A DNA stretch of 64,000 nt, from positions 77,001 to 141,000 of the forward strand of contig NC_058507.1 of NCBI RefSeq assembly GCF_020382885.2, written 5' to 3'. The notes under the pieces were generated by a model, which worked only from the letters and a program-made list of their open reading frames with translations, was not told the DNA's origin and did no database searches. Source of the DNA: Scatophagus argus. Its lineage: Eukaryota; Chordata; Actinopteri; Scatophagidae. The position numbers were made by a program, and so were the translations under genes. Shown here one piece after another: positions 49,701 through 60,800 of the stretch (positions are counted from its first letter, which is position 1; every line of letters starts with the position of its first letter).

Positions 49701-51474
49701 TTGGTGATTGGTGCATACATAGAACATAACAGTAACATATAATTGAAGAATAAAACAAAATAAAAAAAATAAAAAAAAATAAAAATAAAATAGAATAAGG
49801 TAACACAAAATAAAATAAGCGAAATAAATACTTTACTGGAGGTAGTTCAAAGTAAGGTAGTGCAGGGAGGAGTATAGTGCAAGTGGGTGAGGTAGACAGT
49901 GCAAATGAACTGCAGGTGGACAGTGAATGAGCAGGGGATTCAGACCATCACGGACTACAAGCTTTCTCTGCAGACCTGTGACAGCTCCACCTCTCTGCTG
50001 AACCAGCTGAACAACTTCTTCACTCGCTTTGAGGCAGACAACAGCACCCCAGCACAGAAGACCCCCCCACCTCCCGGTAACCAGGTGTTGACGCTATCTC
50101 CAGATAGCGTGAGAAGATCTCTCAGAAGGACAAATGCATGGAAAGCCCTGGGTCCTGACAACATCTCTGATCGTGTTCTGAGAGACTGTGCTGAGGAACT
50201 CACAGATGTCTTCACGAACATCTTCAACACCTCACTGAGCCAGGCTGTTGTCCTCACGTGCCTCAAAGCCACCACCATCATCCTGGTCCCAAAGTCGTCT
50301 CATCTCCAGCGCGATCACCTTGAATACAAGGGCCCCTCAAGGATGTGTGCTGAGTCTCATCCTCTTCACTCTGCTGAACCACAACTGCACATTAACATAC
50401 AGCTCCAACCTCTTCATTAAGTTTGCGGGCGACACAACTGTGGTGGGTCTCATCAACAACGATGATGAGACAATCTACAGGAGTGAGGTGAGCCGCCTGG
50501 CCGTGTGGTGCAAGGACAGCAATCTCTGCCTGAATGTGCAAAAGATGAAAGAGATCGTTGTGGACTTCAGGAGGGTTCACACCCAGCAAGCTCCTTTCAC
50601 CATCAACGGTGCTGCAGTGGAGAGGGCGAGCAGCACAGAGTTCCTGGGTGTGCACATCCCTGAAGACCTGTCCTGGAACAACAACATGGCATCATTGGCC
50701 AATAAAGCCCAACAGCGCCTGTACTTCCTCCGTAAACTGAGAGCCAGAGCTCCAGCCCCCATCATGCACACCTTCTACAGAGGCACCATCCAGAGCATCC
50801 TGACCAGCTACATCACCGTGTGGTACGGCACCTGCACCGTGTTGTCCCCCACCCGCCTCCTTCCACAGACTCTGCCCACCACACTACCTCACCTCAACTA
50901 CTACCTCAACAAAAGCCCTTTCCTGGTTCTTTCTGCTATATCACCTTTGCCTTTGAATGTGATCTTATGTCTGCTTTTTGTTTTTTTTGTTTATTTTTTG
51001 GTTAAAAATGTACCGTTTGGTCTGAAAGCACATGTACCGTCCTGTTCAGGCTCACCTATTGTTGCTCACCTGTTGTCTCACCTGTGCCCGAGAAAACAGG
51101 TCTGGACCAGTTTGACAGATTAGTCTGAATTAGTTTGAAGGTTTAAAGTTTTCAAAGACATTTTCTGTGTGAGTTGTAGTGATTTCTACACACACACACA
51201 CACACACACAGTCCTAGCAGAGATATCTCAGTTCTGATTGGTCAGTCTGAGGAGAGACAAGCAGATGTTTCCACTGAGTTCATCATGAAACTGATGTCTC
51301 TTCCTCTCCTCCTCTCCTTGTCTCCTTGTACCCTCAGTGGTGTTGGAGGAGGTGATAGCGGCTCAGAAGGAGCGAGACCAGGCTCTGATGTCACGACTTC
51401 TACTGGCCAATGAGGAGAGAGACGAGGCTGTGCTTTGTGCACGCCAGCTGCAGCAATCCTCAGAGTATGCGCGT

Positions 51475-51510
<36 letters not shown>

Positions 51511-53031
51511 GACAAACTGACTCCAACATGTTGATTTGTTTAGTTACTTGTTTGCTGTGTTTATAGGAAGCAGGAAAACAATAAAGTACTTCCTCCTCTT
51601 CATTATTCCCCTCCTCAGTCTCATTAAGAGCTGTGAAACGAGCTGTCTTCCTTCTCAAGGAGACTCCAAATCGACCAGAAAATCTAATTAGAGATCACAC
51701 ACCCCCCCTCCCCCACCCCCTCCCTCTGCCTCTTCATCCTCCGTCACTCCCCCACCCTCCCCCTCAGACGAGAGGGTAATTGATATTGCAGGCCACAATC
51801 CTCTTTATGAGGGACAGAATATGGAGGAGCATGTTCCATCTGTCAGGACTGTGTGTGTGTTACTGCATGTGTGTTACTGCATGTGTGTGTGTGTTTTCTT
51901 AATGGAAAGAGGCGGCCTGCAATATCTTTGTAAAAGTGTGTGTTTTAGTGTGTTTAAGTCTGAAGTGTGTGTGTGTGTGTGTGTGAAGCTGCTGTTTGTT
52001 TTCTCTCTATGCGGACAGTTTACTCATCAAACAGCAAAATTAATTCTGTCATTGATCGATGCAATTATTGATAATGACTTCATAATGATTAATTTGATCT
52101 GAAGATGTTTCAATCAATCCAGGTCATTAAAAGAGGTTCACATTCAGTCTTCAGACATCACATGTTATGATTACAACTTTGTTCAGTAATCAGCCGATTT
52201 TATTCAGCATTAATTAAGCTACAGAAGTGAAGATTTGTTTGAAAGATGAAAAGAAAAATGCAGACACATTTATACTTTTTATTTTACTTTGTCACTTGCT
52301 TTTCTTATCTTGAGATATTTTTGCTTTTATTAATTCTGGATTTTCTGTCACGTTGATTGTGTCGTGAGTCTTCAGATGTTGGGAGGATCCTTCCTGTCAG
52401 GTTGTGAAGCTCAGACTGAAACTAAGAGAAACTGAGTAGACTGCAGTTTCATTTGTCATCTCTTTGTCTGATGTAAAGAACAATGTGAAACAAAGAGGAT
52501 CCGTGTATATTCGGGAAGACAAAAGTTTGTCCGTGGGACTTGGCTGGCGGTCGCCTGCAGATCGTAGATGGAGAGAGTGGTGGAGCGAGCCGAGCCGAGC
52601 TGAGCCGGGCTGGATGGGCTGTAAGCAGGGTGTTAGAGGAGCTTTATTGGAGGCGGCTGGTCTTTCATTACCTGCTGTTCCCTGCAGAGCGCAGCCGCCT
52701 CGGCCACCTTATTACAGTTTATTACAGAAAAACAGCAGCAGGCTAAATGAAAAGAGCTTCCCAGGAGGAGAGCCAGGAGATCAGCTAGTTACCAGTTCCA
52801 CGTCCACCATCATGGCTGCTGTCAGCGGGAGAAATAAACTCCTGAACAGCAGAGGAGTCCACTCGTCTGACGCCCTCACAGCCTTACAGTGATTTTAAAA
52901 TGATGGAGAGTTTCAGGTGGACTTCAGGGAGCACAGGACGAAATTACTGCACAGCTGCTGCATCCGCGGCACTCAGGTCATCTAACAGGCTGCTGCAAAG
53001 GTCCAGCTTTAATTTGGCCAGCAGCAGCAAC

Positions 53032-53079
<48 letters not shown>

Positions 53080-54819
53080 GCTGGATTAAATAGCCAGTAG
53101 ACCCTTGAGCTAAAATCACCCCGCGTTCCTCATTTATAAATTTGCAAATTTATTTAGAAACATGAACCATCATAATACATACATCATCTGAAAAAGGAAA
53201 TCTAACTTAAGTGATTGTAAATCTTTAACAGAAGAAGCCTGACGCTGACCAGTAGACCAGAGTTTGTGTTCAGTCAGACACCTTCATCACCTAACTTTAT
53301 CCCTGAAAATTCAATTTTATATATTAAAACTGGATTTGGATTTTTGTCAAAATGCTTTACCAAGTCAGTTTATGAAAACAGCTATGAAGAGGATTTGAAC
53401 CCTTTGTGGCCCCTGAGAGTTTGGGGCCCTGGAGCACTTCCTGCTATCCTGTGATACTTTTTAGGTTTCTGATTACAGTGGAGTTACCGGGTTGTAGGTG
53501 GTGGTCAGTCGAGGTGGTGCAGGTGGTGTTGATTCATCAGGTATAGCAGCCGATCATGGATCTGATGAAGAGTACTGAAACCTCGTGTCTGCTTCTTTTC
53601 AGGCTGGACAGGAGTCACCTGGAGGACTCTGACATGGTAATAACACCCATACAGCGTGAAGACAACAACGTCTGGTTGTTGTCGTTTTTCAGGTCTCTGA
53701 TGTTTATGTTCCAATTGTTGATCTGATCAGCGGTTGTTGGTCTGTCGTGGTTCAGGATGTTGACGAGCTTCTTCAATGCGTTTGTGATGCCGACTCTGTC
53801 CACGAAGTCGAACAGTTCGGTTCGGTTCTGGTCCACCGTCTATGGTTGGTGAGGCAACGGAGGATGGACATCACTGCTCAGGAGATGAAGGCTGTGATGG
53901 AGGAGAGAGATGGTTCTGTAACCAAGGTGAGTTTACTTACCTGTCTGCCTGACTGACTGTCTCTCATGAACGTGATATCTCAAAAACATTATTCAGCGGC
54001 AGGACTGGAACTGCGGGACAGATCAGGACCAGGTTTCACATGTGCTCACATACTGACCTGGTGACTGTAATCTGAAACTGTGCTGATTATGGAGACCTTC
54101 TGTCATGTTGAACATGTGTGAAGCCTCCATGGTTTACAGCCTGTAGCTTCTCTGTTGCAGTAGCAGCGGTGACGGCAGGAGCAGAACCTTTGTAGGCCAC
54201 CGCAGGCTCAGTGGTCTGATGATCCTGAGCTTCAGGTGATGAAGCTCTCTGTAAGTCAACAAGCTAATCTGTAAAACCATCTCTGAATAGATCAGAATAT
54301 AAGTTTGATTTTAAGGATGCAGCATGTTGTGCAGTTTCTTACTTCCACAGTGTCCATCCTTCCTTAATTAACTCTTTATTGAGGTAGACACAGCTTCTCG
54401 TAGCTGTGAAACCTCAGCTAAGATGATAAGAGATAAGATAAGATGAACTTTATTGATCCCACAGTGGGGAAATTCACTTAAGTGACAGACTGTGAGGATG
54501 ATCAGAGAATAATGTGAGCTGTGAGATCTGATTACAGAGTGTTTCAGTCTGACTGCCGCTAACACCACCTCTAAGTCATCTGTTTAACCCGGTTAGTGTG
54601 GCGCAGTGTGGTTCTCGATGCGGCACAGAGCGTCTGCCGGGTTACGGAGGCCCTGGCAGCCCAAATCTCAAATATTTGCAGTTTGAATCTGAACATGAAT
54701 ATTTTGAATGGTGTGAAAACAAAATGGTGCAGGGACAAATATTGACAGTCAGATGGAGTCGACCTGACGAGGCTGATGTTTGCTTAACACTCGCTGTTTA
54801 TACACCTGTTTGTCTGCTC

Positions 54820-54854
<35 letters not shown>

Positions 54855-57800
54855 TGCATGTACTGTGCAGGCATGTCTTGTTTGAATGAAACCTCTCTGC
54901 TGAGTGTTTCCTTGTGGAGACAGAAGAGCTGCTGATAGATATTTAAATTAAAAAAACCTCCTGGTCAGAGAAGAGCCTCTTTCAGTCACCTGGATGACAT
55001 CACACACTCGTACTGAATGTCTGGCATCAGTCTGTCATTGGAGAGTTTAAACAACCTCATCATATCACTGGCTGATATTCTTTTTTTTTGATCATACGCA
55101 CAAAGTTGTAGGTTTGGTTTCAGAACACACACACACACACACGCATATGTTGACCTCATAATCAACTCACTTCTTTGACAGCGTCAGCACCAAACATGTG
55201 TTTCCAAAGAGGAAAGTTCCAGTTGTTTTCCAGGTGTTCCATAAAGAGTCCACTGAGTGTCTACTCCTGATTCTTTGTGATAAATTTTTCCAAATCTTTC
55301 GTAGTTTCACTGCCTTAAACTGATGTTCTGTTGTAGGAGAACAAATCAGAACTAAAGTCATATTATTTTATTTTATCTCCATTTCTAAACAGTTGTTTCT
55401 TTTGACTGAAGCTGTTGACCATCAGCTGCTGATCAGTCATTTGTTCTTCAGCCTTTGCACATTTTTGGATCACTTTTCTTCGATGTTGGCTCCAAACGAG
55501 GGTTCATTCTGACTTTGGAAGATCCTTTGAGTTGTGATGGATTATTTAAATTTCTGTAGTTTGTTTTTTATATTCTGACTTTTTATTCTGCTTTGTTTGA
55601 TCAATCTAACTTGATGTAAATGCAGAAATATTATTTGAGGCCTGTGTGGATAAAACTGCTTTTTCTGATTTTAATCTGAGATCAAAATGAGGATAAAGTG
55701 TCAGTCAATAATCAATAAGTGCAGATGATGTTCAGAGGATGATTGAAAAATTTAAAGTTTGAAGAAGAAAATCCAGATTTTCCTCTTTCTGTCACTCCTC
55801 TGGAGGCTGATTATTATCGAAGTTCACTTCACAGAGTTTATTACCAAAACCTGCAGAGTCCTGGATTTATTACCCACAATTCATCTGGATTCATATACCG
55901 CTCTCTGTGGGAGGATCAGAGAGGGGGGGTCTGTGAGAGTAAAACGAGGAGAAATGAAAAAGATGAGAAGTCTGACTGATGGAGGGATGACAGAGACGGA
56001 GAGAGGGGGCGATCGAGGGGTGAGACGAGACACAGAGAGAGTGAGAGAGTGGAGGGCGGAGTTCCCAGCATGCCAGGTGGAGGCTCAGTAACTCCGCCTC
56101 CACTGAGGTCTGACAGAAATTGTCACCATGGTAACCAACCTGCAGCAGCACTGCTGCATGGTGGAAACCATGGCAACTTTGGTCAAGGAGGTGGAGGAAG
56201 GATGGAGCAGAGTGAAGAAAGGCGATGAACTGGTACTCGTTCTGACTAACTGGTACTTGTACTGACTAACTGGTACTCATAATGATGAACTGGTACTTGT
56301 GGGTTAATAGTTGAGCCTGTGGAAATGACACAAACCTTTAAACCTACATCAGTTTCAACACACGTTTATCTTTACTCTGCTCAGCTCTGCCCCTATCCAC
56401 CTCACACCTGAACCTCCCCAACACTCCCCGCCTGCTTCCATTAACCTCATAAAACTCACTTGTGTACTGGTATCACTTCAGTATCACTTCAGCCTATTTT
56501 CACTAACCCCTGCCAATATCACAGCTCCGCCATCTTTTAACACCCCGCCCCTCTGCGTTAACACCACCCCTCCATGGTAACACCTTAATCCCACCCTCGC
56601 TCCGCTGTGGCAGCGTGCTGAAATATGTTTCAAATGCCGCTGTAATCCTTGGAGGAGAAGAAGAAGAGAGAGAGCACTCCATGCTGGAGGATTCCTCTCC
56701 TCCCCCCTGCCGCTCGCCAATCCCTCACTCCCTCTCCTCATCTCTCAGGGATTATCTCCCCACTGCAGCCAGGACTTCTGGGAAATATTAGAAAAGTGGG
56801 GGAGGCACCTCCCCAGATGCTGCCAGTCTCTCTCTGTCCCCCTGGCTGTTTCATATGACAGCTGCTGCTGCTTTTTATTGAGTTAATATCAGGTAATTAC
56901 AGGTTATTTCAGTTTATTGACGATCACCTAGATGAGCCGAACTTCACACACAGGGAGGTTGTTAGTTTGAGTTCCTCAGGCAGACCACTTTGTAAAGGAC
57001 CATTTAACTGTGTTTAGGCATGTTTCAGCTCATTTACTAAAAGGACACAAACAGCTGGGGTTACCTGTTGCTGAGCAGATTAGAGACCAGACTATTTTCA
57101 ATTAAATTCAGTTCATTTATATGGCGCCACTTCACAACGTTATCTCATGACACTTTCCAATCAGAGCAGGTCGAGACCAAACTCTTTCATTACATTTCAT
57201 AGAAGCCAACATTCCCCCTTCAGCAAACACTTGGTGACAGTGGAGAGGAAACACTGACTTTAAACAGGCAGAAACCTCAGAGCAGACCCCAACCCAATGT
57301 GAGAGACAGACAGAGAGAGAGACATAGAGGGAGGTGGAGGTGAGAAAAGGAGCTCACAAGCAGAGATGCATAGCTGTGCAATAATACCAGAAGTTTTGGA
57401 ACTGTAGATAATGATAATGATAAAGTATACCGAAGGTGCTATGGTGATTATGATAGCAATAGTAGTAATTATAATGGTAGTAGCTGTACAGAGTAGTAAG
57501 AGAATTAAAATAGATCATGACTAAACAGTAGTAATCTGCTGAGCAGGACCACAGCAGGAGGTCCAACCACGATCCATGAGAACCTGAGAGACCAGAAAGC
57601 ACAAGGACTCCAGGGAAGAAGCTGAGTTGGTAACCTGCATTAATGGGACATAAATGTGTGCAGAAGGAGAGTTAGAGGAGGAGAGAGAAGCTCAGTGCAT
57701 CATGGGAGATCCCCGGCAGTCTGAGCCTATAGCAGCATAACTAGAGACCTGAACCAGCACTAACTATAAGCTTTATCACAGAGGAAAGTTTTTAGTCTAC

Positions 57801-60800
57801 TCTTAAATGTAGAGAGGGTGTCCGCCTCCCGGACCGAAACCGGAAGATGGTTCCATAGCAGAGGAGCTTGATAAGTAAAGGCTCTGGTTCCCAGTTTACT
57901 TTTGAAGACTCTAGGAACCACAAGTAGTCCTGCATTTTAGGAACCCAAAGCTCTGGTGGGATAATAGGGAACTATCAACTCTTTAAGATAGGATGGTGCT
58001 TGACAGTTCAGGGCTTTATATGTGAGGAGGAGAATTTTAAACTCTATCCTGAATTTTACAGGTAGCCAATGTAGAGAAGCCAGAACAGGAGAAATATGAT
58101 CTCTCATGCTGGTTCTTGTGAGTAATCTTGCAGCAGCGTTCTGGATAAGCTGGAGAGCCTAAGCCATCTAGCATTGCTATATCACAGGATAATTTGTTTC
58201 TAAGGTGTTTAGGGTCCAGAACTAAAACTTCAGTGTTTAGCTGAATTTAGAAGTAATAAATTGTAAGTCATCCACGTTTTTATGTCTTTAGATAGATAGA
58301 GATAGATAGATACTTTATTGATCCTGAGGGAAAGTCAAGACACACCTGAAGTTTGGTGAGCTGATTTGTTTCATCTGGTTTAATTGACAAGTACAGCTGT
58401 GTGTCATCTGCATAACAATGAAAATGTGTGGAGTGTTTTCTGATAATATCATCAATGGGGAGCATATAAATGGTGAAAAATATTAGCTCTAGGACAGAAC
58501 CTTTGGGAACTCGTGACTAACTTTTGTGAGTGTGGACGATGCATCATTAACATGAACAAATTGAGATCAATCTAATAAATAAGACTGTAACCAGTTTAAT
58601 GCAGTTCCTTTAATGCAAATTAGGTGTTCCAATCTGTGTAATAAGATGCAATGGTCAATGGTGTCAAATGCAGCACTAAGGTCTGACAGTACAAGGACAG
58701 AGATAAGTCCCTTGTCTGATGCCAGTAGGAGGTCATCCTCAAATAAACTCTTACTATGTAGAAAGTCATGTAGCTGATTGGCGATTGTTATCTCAAGGAT
58801 CTTGGAGAGAAATGGAAGGTTAGATATTGGTGTGTAGTTGCTTTAAACCTCTGGGTCAAGTGTATGCTTTTTAAGGAGGGGTTTGACTACAGCTACTTTA
58901 AAGGATGGGACATATCCTGGTCATATCTAACAGACAGGTACTAGGTGAGGGTAAATTCTTCTTTGAGCAGCTTAGTAGGGATGGGGTCTAAGAGACATGT
59001 TATTGATTTTGATGAAAATATGAATGAATTTAGTTGATGAAGGTTAATAGGAGAAAAGCAGTCAACATAATTATCTGGTTGTGCTGGTGTTTCTAAGACT
59101 CCAGTGTTTGAAGGTAAATCAGTACCAGCTGAGGTCGGCAGGTGTTGAATTTTGTCTCTAATGTTTAAAATCTTGTCATTAAAAAGGTCATAAAGTCACA
59201 AACGGTATAAAATTAGCGTGAAAATCACTAAAGTGAGTGAATAAGTGTTTGAGTTGAACAGAAGTTCAAAGTAACAATGTGAAATTACTAGCTGTAGTGG
59301 GGTGTAAAACACCTTAAGCGAGGTTAGATTGCGGAGCAGCATGGAACTGGTAGTACAACAATAATACACAGCAAAAGGAAGTAATGTAGGACATTTACTG
59401 TGGCAGACGGTGACTGGACAAGAATTATGACAAGAAATATCCCATACTGTGAGGATGATTTGAATGAATTAGTCTTCATTTTAATCTTCACATCCATTGC
59501 AATTAAAACAGGAATAATTTAACAATTAAGTGTTGTTAAGTGTAACAACCATAAAATAATGACTGAATGTCAGAGATATTCTGGTGATGAAGAAATAAAG
59601 TCTGGAAGTATCACATGTTAACAAACTATTTCTGTTGATCTCCAAGATTTTTGTTTCAGCTTAAAATTTCTCAGTAGATGATTTTATAGTTTGAAAAATG
59701 ACAAACATCTACAGAGAATCTGTATAAATTCATAATAAATAAATAAATGTAAACACAGGAAATGTGTTCCAGATCAACCAGAAACACTCACTGTGTGTGT
59801 GTGTGTGTGAGTGAGAGAGACAGAGAGAGAGAGAGTGTGTGTGTGTTTGATTTAGTGGCCTTCTGTGATTGGCTGAGCAGGCTGAGGTGGGCAGAGTCTG
59901 ATTCTTTAATTCACTCCAACCCAATAATCGTCTCAGTAATGATAACCAGATGCAGTGGCTGACGGAGGTTTTCTCTGCCAGCTGAATCTCAGACCTGCAG
60001 AGTACAGATCAGATCTGGATCCAGACCTGCAGCTGCAGCTCATCACATCATGTTTACATCAGCACCTCCAGTGTCTGTCAAACAAAAACATTTCAGTCTT
60101 CAGGCTGCAGTTAATGTCCAGCTTTTTATTGCTTATAATTGACCAAAATGATCATTTGATTATTAAAGTAGGTTTTGATTAACTCTGTTACAATTGACCA
60201 ATCAATCAACTGATCTGTTGCTTTTGGCAGCTGTATATTGAACATTATGTGAGATCCTCAGTTGTGTGATGGTAGTTGAATGTTTCTTGCACATATTAAT
60301 GGTCCACTCTCACATGAGGTCACATGACACATCACAACATCACCTGTTAGCGACAGAGTCTACGTAAACACAAAGGGAATTCATACAACCAGAGTTCCGG
60401 TAAAAAGCACATGAGCCTGTTCATATAACCTGTCAGGCTCAGGTGAGTTACACCAGGTGACAAACCTTAGCTGTCAGCCAGGTGTCTGCTCAGTCAAGAC
60501 AGCCTGTAAGACAGCAGGAGAGGTGTCACAGCCCACACTTAAAGACAAGGTTCCACCTGCAGAGGAGCTTTATCAAAGCTTTATAAAACAACCAATGAGC
60601 TCTGGACATGGTGATGACATCATCAGTATGTGGTTTATATTGTTAATCATCAGCTGATCAGATAAATAAATCCAGGTGTCTCTTTTGTGTTTCTCTGCAG
60701 TGTAAACAGCTTGAACAGGATCTGATTCAGGAGAGAGAGCAGAGGGCGAGCCAGGTAAACACGCACTCACTCTTGGATTTTAACTTGTGGTCTCTACGTT

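Larger units (their letters stand above)
53927..60700 (+). other. mipol1 intron 10, repeat-rich
   Basis: A 6.8 kb intron. Holds an antisense LINE tail (54425-54490), a GT array (54820-54852), a small open reading with a good start context (56131-56231, see findings), a purine-rich tract (55915-56060), the minus-strand LINE (57105-59215) and GT/GA arrays (59795-59848). Confidence 0.6.

Noticed and set aside
52464..52892. 142-codon open frame
   Set aside because: No recognisable family, no splice context, and atypical composition. Treated as a chance frame through a possible regulatory block.
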